Of a stretch of 6,390 nucleotides of DNA, positions 1-5,311 are shown in pieces. The position numbers and the translations under genes were made by a program. The stretch covers positions 1-6,390 of the forward strand of contig JACXVH010000084.1 of NCBI GenBank assembly GCA_014763515.1. The letters run 5' to 3'. A model generated the notes under the pieces. It had not been told where the DNA came from. It was given only the letters and a program-made list of their open reading frames with translations, and ran no database searches. Every line of letters starts with the position of its first letter. Position 1 is the first letter of the stretch. The DNA comes from Flavobacteriaceae bacterium. Lineage in GTDB: Bacteria; Bacteroidota; Bacteroidia; Flavobacteriales; Flavobacteriaceae.

Positions 1-1
1 T

Positions 2-337
2 GGAGTTTCTCAAGAATATAAGCAAGCTTGTGTAGATTATGGTGCTAAAGATATAGTGATGACAGAACGTATTTCGGGAACTCCTTGTACTGTTATTAAC
101 ACGCCTTATGTTCAAAAAGTGGGAACCAAACAACCTTGGATCGAACGCATTTTAAACAAGAACAAAAAACTTAAAAAGTGGGTTAAAATGTTCCGTTTTT
201 ATATTGGAATGAAAGCAACGGAAAAAGCGGCTACAGAAGTTACGTATAAAACGGTTTGGGTTGCTGGACCAAGTATCGAAAATACTAAAGAAATTTTACC
301 AATAAAAAAGATTATTGAAAAGTTAACATCTAATTAA
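2..337 (+). CDS. Nitronate monooxygenase-like flavoprotein, C-terminal part (5' truncated by window)
   Basis: The reading frame is open from base 2 to a TAA stop at 335-337, giving 111 visible residues; the ATG at 59 is internal, not the start. The segment with DIVMTERISGTPCTVINTPY followed by a lysine-rich stretch (NKNKKLKKW) and a closing WVAGPSIE motif matches, from memory, the C-terminal end of flavobacterial NAD(P)H-dependent flavin oxidoreductases of the nitronate monooxygenase / 2-nitropropane dioxygenase family. These FMN-dependent TIM-barrel enzymes oxidise alkyl nitronates, though the true substrate of many members is unknown. The barrel core and most FMN-binding residues lie upstream of the window, so catalytic competence cannot be judged here. 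The next gene begins 3 nt after this stop, so the two may be co-transcribed. The family call is fairly sure; the exact substrate is not. Confidence 0.8.
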   Translation, partial: GVSQEYKQACVDYGAKDIVMTERISGTPCTVINTPYVQKVGTKQPWIERILNKNKKLKKWVKMFRFYIGMKATEKAATEVTYKTVWVAGPSIENTKEILPIKKIIEKLTSN

Positions 338-340
338 TGA

Positions 341-766
341 ATGATGAAATTTAAATGGTATAAAGTGCTAATTTTTCCATTTATTATATTTGTTTATGTG
401 TTACTTCATTTTATTATTCCAACAGAAAATGAGAATGAAAAAAATAAAATAAAATACATTAATGAGAGAAATTTAATAGAAAAGAAAATAGTTGGTAAAT
501 GGAATTTTGACACACATCAATCAGTTTATAATAATAGATTTCATTTGTTTAGTGCAGATGGAAGTTATACATATCACGGTTCTGATAATAGTAAAATTTA
601 TTCTGGAAATTGGTATGTAAATGTTAATGACTCTATATTGTATATCAAAAGAAAAGATACCATAAATAATTCTATTTATAAGTTGAAGAAAATAGAATCA
701 AATATGTTAGTGCTTGAAAAGAAAGGAAAATATGTTGAATTTATGAATTGGACACGTTATAAATAA
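341..766 (+). CDS. Small membrane-anchored lipocalin-like protein of unknown function
   Basis: This gene encodes 141 residues. Two adjacent ATG codons (341 and 344) could start it; no Shine-Dalgarno sequence decides between them. Residues about 6-27 form one strongly hydrophobic segment (WYKVLIFPFIIFVYVLLHFI) with no lipobox cysteine, so it is probably a single membrane anchor. A charged Asn/Glu/Lys linker follows (about 28-49). The remainder looks like a small beta-barrel: a GKW motif at 52-54, then alternating strands including FHLFSADGSYTY and SGNWYV, and a final strand ending near the C-terminus. The G-x-W opening, the DGSYTY hairpin and the GxWY strand recall lipocalin-like domains of Bacteroidota envelope proteins; that is inference from pattern, not a firm family assignment. 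It lies 3 nt after the preceding stop, suggesting a shared transcript, and ends in a strong terminator. Its codon use is visibly more A/T-rich than the gene before it. No specific function can be assigned. Confidence 0.7.
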   Translation: MMKFKWYKVLIFPFIIFVYVLLHFIIPTENENEKNKIKYINERNLIEKKIVGKWNFDTHQSVYNNRFHLFSADGSYTYHGSDNSKIYSGNWYVNVNDSILYIKRKDTINNSIYKLKKIESNMLVLEKKGKYVEFMNWTRYK

Positions 767-792
767 AAATCCGACCATTTGGTCGGATTTTT
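765..792. terminator. Two-way rho-independent terminator between convergent genes
   Basis: A perfect 12-bp inverted repeat pairs AAAAATCCGACC (765-776) with GGTCGGATTTTT (781-792) around a 4-nt loop ATTT. The A tract on the left and T tract on the right make it a U-tailed hairpin when read from either strand. It overlaps the last bases of the upstream gene's stop codon (766) and lies 2 nt from the stop of the convergent cyclotransferase gene, so it probably serves both. Confidence 0.9.
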
Positions 793-794
793 TG

Positions 795-1862
795 TTATTC
801 TTCAATTACAATTTCAAATGTTTTATCCCAATTTTTACCTGTAATAAATATGGTTTTGGTTTTCGGATTATAAGCAATTCCGTTTAAAACATCAATATCA
901 GGATGTTGCGTAACTTTACTTCTTAAATCGTTCAAATTGATAATACTTTCAACTTCTCCTTTGGTATTAATAATAGCAATAGCATCTCTTCCGTAAACAT
1001 TAGCCCAAATTTTACCATCAATCCATTCTAATTCGTTTAAAGCTTCAATTTTAGCATGTTGGGTGTAAACATTAATGTAATCTACTTCTTTTAAAGTTTC
1101 TGGATCAAGAACATATATTTTTTCAGAACCCTCACTCATGTAAAGTTTAGAACCGTCGTTTGTTAATCCCCAACCTTCCATGTCTTTAAAATATTTGAAG
1201 GTTTTAATTTTCTCAAATGTTTCTACATCATACACATAGCCTTCATTATTTTGCCAAGTAAGTTGGTATAATTTGTTGTTTAAAATAGTAATACCTTCGC
1301 CAAAATATTGTTGCGCGAGTATGTGCTTTTTAAGTACTTTGCCTGTTTTATAATCTGTTTTTCTAATACTAGAAGTATCTCTAACACCGGTTCCTGAGCC
1401 TGCTCCGTTTCCAGTTCCTTCAAATAAAATATCGTTGTGAAACTCAAAACCTTGTGTATAAGCATGAATATCATGCGGATAGGTGTTGATGATTTTGTAT
1501 TTTAACAATTTTGGTTCAATACTAGAAGCAATAGTTAAATTTGTTTCAACTTCAGCATCACCATCGGTTGTATAAATTTTAGCTTTTACCTTTTTTGGAC
1601 CTAATTTTTCGTTAGTAAAATCGTAATGTAACTTATCTAATGATTTACCAATTCTATTATTATTTACATAGTAAACTACAGAATCAATAGCGACATTTTT
1701 AAGATTTTTTACAGCTAAATCGATACCTTCATTTGTAGTATATACTTGTTTTAAGTTAGAAGTATCTATGGAAAAACTATCGTTTAATTTTTTTTTATCT
1801 CCATCACAAGCATTAGTGATAATTGCTAATGTAATGAAAGCTAATAATTTAGTGTTAAGCAT
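795..1862 (-). CDS. Glutaminyl-peptide cyclotransferase (plant-type glutamine cyclotransferase), lipoprotein
   Basis: The 355-residue product should convert N-terminal glutamine of peptides or proteins to pyroglutamate with release of ammonia, on the outer side of the inner membrane. It opens with a lipoprotein signal: basic start, hydrophobic stretch 6-16, and cysteine 19 in a loose lipobox (TNAC), followed by DGDKKK. Residues about 36-112 look like an Ig-like beta domain. From about 120 to the end comes the five-bladed beta-propeller of the plant-type family: YPHDIHAYTQGF (128-139), FEGTG (147-151), SSIRKTDYKTGKVL, FGEGI (187-191), LTWQNNEGYVYD, MEGWGLTNDG (228-237), LNELEWIDGKIWANV (275-289), and LNGIAYNP plus FITGKNWDK near the end. 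Glu148 in FEGTG is the likely catalytic glutamate by analogy with papaya and Zymomonas enzymes. A glycine-rich insertion (about 152-161) follows it directly. The gene diverges from ffs and converges on the small lipocalin-like gene. Family call is confident; physiological substrates are unknown. Confidence 0.93.
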   Translation of the reverse strand: MLNTKLLAFITLAIITNACDGDKKKLNDSFSIDTSNLKQVYTTNEGIDLAVKNLKNVAIDSVVYYVNNNRIGKSLDKLHYDFTNEKLGPKKVKAKIYTTDGDAEVETNLTIASSIEPKLLKYKIINTYPHDIHAYTQGFEFHNDILFEGTGNGAGSGTGVRDTSSIRKTDYKTGKVLKKHILAQQYFGEGITILNNKLYQLTWQNNEGYVYDVETFEKIKTFKYFKDMEGWGLTNDGSKLYMSEGSEKIYVLDPETLKEVDYINVYTQHAKIEALNELEWIDGKIWANVYGRDAIAIINTKGEVESIINLNDLRSKVTQHPDIDVLNGIAYNPKTKTIFITGKNWDKTFEIVIEE

Positions 1863-1917
1863 AATGTTTTTTATTTACTAGTACAATATACAACGAATTT
1901 TTAAAGTTACAATTGCC

Positions 1918-1947
1918 TTGCAAAAATATAAAAAGATTGTATATTTG
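1918..1947 (+). promoter_or_regulatory. Promoter of ffs (TTG-N19-TATATTTG)
   Basis: A -33 TTG at 1918-1920 and a -7 box TATATTTG at 1940-1947 are separated by 19 nt, matching the Bacteroidota housekeeping promoter pattern (TTG, 17-23 nt, TAnnTTTG). The expected start of transcription, a few bases after the box, coincides with the first base of the SRP RNA outer stem at about 1951. That agreement supports both calls. Confidence 0.8.
1921..1928 (-). promoter_or_regulatory. Putative -7 box for the cyclotransferase gene
   Basis: Read on the minus strand this is TATTTTTG, a match to the Bacteroidota -7 consensus TAnnTTTG, lying about 60 nt upstream of the cyclotransferase ATG. No TTG lies at the ideal 17-23 nt spacing; the nearest is about 25 nt upstream, at 1954-1956 within the ffs gene. 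The box abuts the -33 element of the divergent ffs promoter, so the two promoters overlap physically. Confidence 0.4.
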
Positions 1948-1950
1948 CAC

Positions 1951-2046
1951 TGGCAAGTCCTACACGACCAGCTCCTGCAGAATCCCCCAGGGTGGGAACG
2001 CAGCAAGGGTAAGCGGTTGTAGCGGTGCGATGTAGGTCGCTTGCCA
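1951..2046 (+). ncRNA. ffs: Small signal recognition particle RNA (4.5S-type, bacterial SRP RNA)
   Basis: This RNA of roughly 96 nt binds Ffh and guides ribosomes translating membrane and secreted proteins to FtsY at the inner membrane. The outer stem pairs TGGCAAG (1951-1957) with CTTGCCA (2040-2046), and inside it CCTACA (1959-1964) pairs with TGTAGG (2031-2036). The apical Ffh-binding region is recognisable from CCAGG (1987-1991), then GTGGGAAC with a GGGA (GNRA-type) tetraloop closed by GT/AC, then GCAGC (2000-2004) and AAGGG. The asymmetric and symmetric internal-loop sequences match domain IV of 4.5S RNA as I recall it (CAGG on the left, AGCAG on the right). There is no Alu domain, as expected for this phylum. 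A consensus promoter immediately precedes it and a U-rich terminator follows. Exact ends are inferred from the stem and could be off by a few bases. Confidence 0.93.
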
Positions 2047-2055
2047 TTTTTTGTT

Positions 2056-2078
2056 AGCCCACTATAAGGGCTTTTTTT
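2056..2078 (+). terminator. Rho-independent terminator after ffs
   Basis: AGCCC (2056-2060) pairs with GGGCT (2068-2072) around a 7-nt loop and runs into a tract of seven T (2072-2078). It lies 9 nt after the SRP RNA outer stem, which itself ends in a run of six T (2047-2052) that may act as a first stop point. Confidence 0.85.
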
Positions 2079-2090
2079 ATGCCTTTTTGT

Positions 2091-2098
2091 TACCTTCG
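2091..2098 (+). promoter_or_regulatory. Putative -7 box for the SDR gene
   Basis: TACCTTCG matches seven of the eight positions of a relaxed TAnnTTTG box and is followed by CA, a common flavobacterial pattern. It sits 15 nt before the ATG at 2114, implying a leader of only about 10 nt. No clear TTG is seen at -33; that region is the T tract of the ffs terminator. Confidence 0.5.
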
Positions 2099-2113
2099 CA
2101 AATAAACTTTTAT

Positions 2114-2917
2114 ATGAGTAAAGTAGTTTTTATAACAGGAGCTTCATCTGGAATTGGAAAAGCAATAGGAGAATTTTTATTAGTTAAAGGCTATAAAGTT
2201 TATGGAACTAGTAGAAATCCTGAAAATGTAAAACAATCAAGTATCAAATTAGTTGCTCTAGATGTAAGAAATGTAGAAAGTATTCGAACTGCAATTCAAA
2301 CTGTTTTAGAAAAAGAAGGTAAGATTGATGTTTTAATTAATAATGCTGGTGTAGGAATTACCGGACCATTAGAAGAAATCCCAACAGAAGAAATTCGAAA
2401 TAATTTTGAAACGAATTTATTTGGACCAATTGAAGTTATGAAAGCTGTTTTACCTTCAATGCGCCAACATAAATCAGGTTTAATTATCAATATTACATCT
2501 ATTGCAGGTTATATGGGATTGCCTTTTAGAAGTGTGTATTCTGCTTCAAAAGGAGCTTTAGAATTAATTACCGAAGGTATTAGAATGGAAGTAAAACCAT
2601 TTAACATTCATGTTACAAATGTTGCTCCTGGAGATTTTGCTACAAATATTGCAGCTGGTCGTTATCATGCGCCATTAGTTAAAGGTTCGGCTTATAAAAA
2701 AACTTATGGAACCACTCTTGAAATGATGAATGAACATGTTGATGCTGGTAGTAATCCAAACGAAATGGCTGAGGCTATTTTTAAAGTTATTCTATCCCAA
2801 AATCCAAAAGTTCATTATAAAGTAGGTGCTTTTATGCAAAAATTCTCAATTGTTTTAAAGAGAATTTTACCTGACACGGTTTACGAAAAATTATTGATGA
2901 ATCATTATAGGTTATAA
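2114..2917 (+). CDS. Classical short-chain dehydrogenase/reductase (SDR family oxidoreductase)
   Basis: The 267-residue product is a cytoplasmic NAD(P)(H)-dependent oxidoreductase; the substrate is not evident. All hallmarks of a classical SDR are present: the cofactor loop TGASSGIG (8-15), Asp50 in LDV, NNAG (76-79), and the catalytic tetrad Asn101, Ser129 (in NITSIAG), Tyr142 and Lys146 (in YSASK), followed by the PG motif at Pro172-Gly173 with Thr177. Arg34 after the second beta strand (GTSR) suggests a preference for NADP(H). The C-terminal ~40 residues (KVHYKVGAFMQKFSIVLKRILPD) form a substrate-side extension common in SDRs of this type. The ATG at 2114 is chosen because residues MSKVVFITG fit a normal SDR start; the same frame runs upstream to 2051, but that would begin inside the ffs terminator and add an unlikely 21-residue tail. 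It sits between ffs and the transaldolase gene, each with separate signals. Confidence 0.92.
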   Translation: MSKVVFITGASSGIGKAIGEFLLVKGYKVYGTSRNPENVKQSSIKLVALDVRNVESIRTAIQTVLEKEGKIDVLINNAGVGITGPLEEIPTEEIRNNFETNLFGPIEVMKAVLPSMRQHKSGLIINITSIAGYMGLPFRSVYSASKGALELITEGIRMEVKPFNIHVTNVAPGDFATNIAAGRYHAPLVKGSAYKKTYGTTLEMMNEHVDAGSNPNEMAEAIFKVILSQNPKVHYKVGAFMQKFSIVLKRILPDTVYEKLLMNHYRL

Positions 2918-2972
2918 GAAAATTGAGAAAAGAGAATAGAAAATAGAATATCTATAATTGAATTTGATTTCT

Positions 2973-2980
2973 TACTTTTG
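2973..2980 (+). promoter_or_regulatory. Putative -7 box for the transaldolase gene
   Basis: TACTTTTG followed by CA fits the Bacteroidota -7 consensus and lies 39 nt before the ATG at 3020. No TTG is found at the ideal -33 spacing. The leader after it is A-rich (AACAACACAAAAAAATAAA), as is common for well-translated flavobacterial genes that lack a Shine-Dalgarno site. The purine-rich stretch just upstream (2918-2950) shows no hairpin terminator for the SDR gene, so some read-through is possible. Confidence 0.6.
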
Positions 2981-3019
2981 CACTCATAAAACAACACAAA
3001 AAAATAAACTAGTATTTGT

Positions 3020-3676
3020 ATGAAATTTTTTATTGACACAGCTAATTTAGAGCAAATTAAAGAAGCACAAGCTTTAGGAGTATTAGACGGAGTAACAACA
3101 AATCCGTCTTTAATGGCTAAAGAAGGTATTACAGGTAAAAATAATATCTTAAAACATTATGTAGATATTTGTAATATTGTTGATGGTGATGTAAGTGCAG
3201 AAGTTATTGCTACTGATTATGAAGGAATGATTAAAGAAGGTGAGGAGTTAGCAGAATTACACGAACAAATTGTGGTTAAAATTCCAATGACTAAAGAAGG
3301 AATTAAAGCTTGTAAATATTTTTCTGATAAAGGAATTAGAACTAATGTAACTTTAGTTTTTTCTTCAGGTCAAGCTTTGTTGGCTGCTAAAGCTGGAGCA
3401 ACTTATGTTTCTCCATTCTTAGGAAGATTAGATGATATTTCAACTGATGGTTTAAATTTAATCGAGGAAATTCGTTTAATTTATGATAACTATGCTTTTA
3501 ATACTCAAATTTTAGCAGCTTCAGTTCGTCATACAATGCACGTGGTTAACTGTGCTAAAATTGGTGCAGATGTAATGACGGGACCTTTATCATCAATTTT
3601 AGGATTATTAAAACATCCTTTAACTGATAGTGGTTTAGCTCAATTCTTAGCCGATTATGCAAAAGGTAATCAATAA
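3020..3676 (+). CDS. tal: Transaldolase of the TalC / fructose-6-phosphate aldolase family
   Basis: The 218-residue product matches the compact TalC/FSA subfamily (about 215-220 residues), a cytoplasmic class I aldolase fold. It should transfer dihydroxyacetone units between sedoheptulose-7-phosphate/glyceraldehyde-3-phosphate and erythrose-4-phosphate/fructose-6-phosphate in the non-oxidative pentose phosphate pathway. Visible motifs: FIDTANL (4-10) with Asp6, GVTTNPSL (24-31), SAEV (59-62), VVKIPMT (85-91) with the Schiff-base lysine Lys87, GIRTNVTLVFS, AGATYVSPFLGRLDD (125-139), and ILAASVRH. Two residues separate transaldolases from true fructose-6-phosphate aldolase: E. coli FSA has Gln59 and Tyr131, while here the equivalents are Glu61 and Phe133, the transaldolase state. 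Automatic annotation may label it fructose-6-phosphate aldolase. It has its own -7 box and ends in a strong terminator, so it is probably a single-gene unit. Confidence 0.93.
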   Translation: MKFFIDTANLEQIKEAQALGVLDGVTTNPSLMAKEGITGKNNILKHYVDICNIVDGDVSAEVIATDYEGMIKEGEELAELHEQIVVKIPMTKEGIKACKYFSDKGIRTNVTLVFSSGQALLAAKAGATYVSPFLGRLDDISTDGLNLIEEIRLIYDNYAFNTQILAASVRHTMHVVNCAKIGADVMTGPLSSILGLLKHPLTDSGLAQFLADYAKGNQ

Positions 3677-3691
3677 TTAAAATACAACATA

Positions 3692-3724
3692 AAAAAAAGG
3701 GATGTTAAAAACATCCCTTTTTTT
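3692..3724. terminator. Two-way rho-independent terminator between transaldolase and thioredoxin-like genes
   Basis: A 15-bp inverted repeat (3692-3706 with 3710-3724) has the GC core GGGATGTT/AACATCCC, a 3-nt AAA loop, and flanking A7 and T7 tracts, so it yields a U-tailed hairpin from either strand. It lies 15 nt after the transaldolase stop and 23 nt from the stop of the convergent gene. Confidence 0.92.
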
Positions 3725-3747
3725 ATTTATCTTTTTTTTAGAAAATG

Positions 3748-5154
3748 TTATTTCAAATCTTTTTCAAAGTTTACATCAAATAAGTTTGCAAAAGCATTTT
3801 TAATAGTTCCATCAGGATTTAAAATAATGGTTCTATGTAATTTTGTAATAACCCATTTGCGCTTTATATCAGTAAAATTTGTTGATTTTAATTCTTGCAC
3901 ATTTCCTAAATTATAAGATTTTAAAGCTTTTGTCCAATTTTCAGTAGCATCATTAATGTTTATACCTACAAAATTTAAGTTAGGATATTTTTCTTTATAC
4001 AATTTTGCTTTTTTGTGTACGCCTTCAAAATGAGATTCTGCATGAGAACTCCAAAAGAAAATAACAGTGAGTTTATTATCTGTAATAGCTTGTAAATTAA
4101 TTTTTTCAAATTTTTTATCTACAATATCTACATCTGGAAGTTTATTACCAACTTTTAAATTTTGTACGGCGTCATAAATACTCTTAACCTCTTTTTGTTG
4201 TTCTTTATCTGTAGATAATTCTAAATAACGATCAATAAATTTCTTGTTGTTAAACATATTTTGCTCTTCAAGTAAATACATGTACGCAACATTGTTTAAG
4301 ACTATATTTTTAATTATAGGATTAGAAATTAACGAATCAGTTACATTTAATTTATAAATACTATTTTCTAAAGATAAATCATCTATTTTAAAATGATTGT
4401 GTACAAAAGATTTATTATTTAAAAGTGAAGTAACATATTTAATGAAAGGTGAAAAATTAGCTAAATTTTCATTATTAAAATTTAATGTTGTTCTATAATT
4501 ATAAAAATCTTTTGGCAATTCTTTATAAACCTCTTTACCAGTTTTGTATTGATGTACAAACGGATATAGTTCTTTTTTATAGTAATGATTTAAATCAACA
4601 CCAGATTTAGCCACTGCATCAAAATCTTCACTCCAACCAATTTCAGCTCTTCTTTTTAAATAATCAGCCGTTCTAGATCGATAATCAGATTCAATAGTGT
4701 TGTTAAAAGTTTTAAAATCTTTATCTAATATTTCAAAAAGTTGATTTTTCTCTTTTTCATTCTTTAAAAACTGATCAATTAAGAAATTATTTTTTTCATC
4801 TCCGCGACCACAAAAGGCTAAAGAATTATCAAAATCATTTGTGTTTAAACGAATCATTAAGCTATCATTTTTATCAAAAAAGATATACTGGTATTCTGGT
4901 GCATGCTGAAAAGTATATAGACCAGGCGCAAGAGAATCAAATTTGTGTAAAAATCTATTATTATTATCAAGCTTTATGGTATCAATTACAACACCATCTT
5001 TTAAAAATAAGATTTCTTTGCTTTGAGGATTAATTATTTCTCCACCAAAATAAGCTTCATAACTATCAGGTTCAAAAACTTTTTCACAAGAAGTTAATGA
5101 AAAAAAAGACAGAGCATAAACTGGCAAAAAATTAAGTAGGTAATTTTTAAGCAT
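3748..5154 (-). CDS. Lipoprotein with a degenerate, cysteine-less TlpA-like thioredoxin domain
   Basis: The 468-residue product is a predicted envelope lipoprotein: hydrophobic signal 5-20 and a good lipobox LTSC with Cys23. Residues about 33-105 form a beta-rich N-terminal domain (AYFGGEIINP, LFLKDGVVIDTIKLD, GLYTFQHAPEYQYIFF, DSLMIRLN) like the DUF4369-type domain that precedes thioredoxin modules in many Bacteroidota proteins. A long alpha-helical middle follows (about 118-335). The C-terminal 335-465 keeps the TlpA/thioredoxin layout: VGNKLPDVDI, then VIFFWSS (364-370), NLNFVGIN, and a final strand TIILNPDG (442-449). The CxxC position reads HAESH, so the two redox cysteines are Ala372 and His375, and the cis-proline before the last strand is replaced (LHRT, 439-442). 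It is therefore unlikely to be a thiol-disulfide reductase; a binding or structural role is inferred. The same frame is intact, so this is not a decayed gene. Exact function unknown. Confidence 0.85.
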   Translation of the reverse strand: MLKNYLLNFLPVYALSFFSLTSCEKVFEPDSYEAYFGGEIINPQSKEILFLKDGVVIDTIKLDNNNRFLHKFDSLAPGLYTFQHAPEYQYIFFDKNDSLMIRLNTNDFDNSLAFCGRGDEKNNFLIDQFLKNEKEKNQLFEILDKDFKTFNNTIESDYRSRTADYLKRRAEIGWSEDFDAVAKSGVDLNHYYKKELYPFVHQYKTGKEVYKELPKDFYNYRTTLNFNNENLANFSPFIKYVTSLLNNKSFVHNHFKIDDLSLENSIYKLNVTDSLISNPIIKNIVLNNVAYMYLLEEQNMFNNKKFIDRYLELSTDKEQQKEVKSIYDAVQNLKVGNKLPDVDIVDKKFEKINLQAITDNKLTVIFFWSSHAESHFEGVHKKAKLYKEKYPNLNFVGININDATENWTKALKSYNLGNVQELKSTNFTDIKRKWVITKLHRTIILNPDGTIKNAFANLFDVNFEKDLK

Positions 5155-5178
5155 GTAATAGATTTAAATTTCTTAAAA

Positions 5179-5186
5179 CAAATGTA
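5179..5186 (-). promoter_or_regulatory. Putative -7 box for the thioredoxin-like lipoprotein gene
   Basis: The minus strand reads TACATTTG, a full match to TAnnTTTG, 24 nt before the ATG. No TTG occurs at the expected -33 spacing, so the upstream element is weak or absent. Confidence 0.5.
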
Positions 5187-5276
5187 TTGGTTAATATTTA
5201 AAGGGCTTGTTAATAGACAGTTAAAATAAACCTATAATAATTCTAAATAATAGCTCCAAAACTGCACTATTTTTTC

Positions 5277-5284
5277 TACTTTTG
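5277..5284 (+). promoter_or_regulatory. Putative -7 box for the ABC-F gene
   Basis: TACTTTTG followed by CA matches TAnnTTTG and lies 27 nt before the ATG at 5312. The -33 TTG is not apparent. The leader (5285-5311) is A-rich with no Shine-Dalgarno sequence. Together with the oppositely oriented box at 5179-5186 it makes the 157-bp gap between the lipoprotein and ABC-F genes a simple divergent promoter region; I see nothing else in that gap. Confidence 0.6.
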
Positions 5285-5311
5285 CAACAATTTTAATAAA
5301 AAAAAACTAAA

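Noticed and set aside
1280..1474. 64-codon minus-strand frame within the cyclotransferase gene
   Set aside because: It is an alternate frame of a clearly coding region, and its translation is meaningless next to the propeller motifs of the real frame.
1951..2078. Riboswitch or leader attenuator for the SDR gene
   Set aside because: The GC-rich structured block looked like a leader RNA, but the outer stem, the GNRA-capped Ffh-binding hairpin and its own promoter identify it as SRP RNA ending in its own terminator.
2051..2113. In-frame upstream extension of the SDR gene with an earlier start
   Set aside because: It would begin inside the ffs terminator, upstream of the likely -7 box at 2091-2098, and add 21 residues with no place before the conserved N-terminal beta strand of SDRs.
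2296..2490. 64-codon minus-strand frame opposite the SDR gene
   Set aside because: It overlaps the NNAG and catalytic region of the SDR and shows no protein motif of its own.
2918..2960. Purine-rich stretch with AGAATA near-repeats after the SDR gene, considered as a tandem repeat
   Set aside because: The repeat units are short and imperfect, and purine-rich tracts like this are expected by chance in AT-rich intergenic DNA.
4839..5033. 64-codon plus-strand frame opposite the thioredoxin-like lipoprotein gene
   Set aside because: Antisense shadow of a conserved domain, without leader, promoter or family resemblance.
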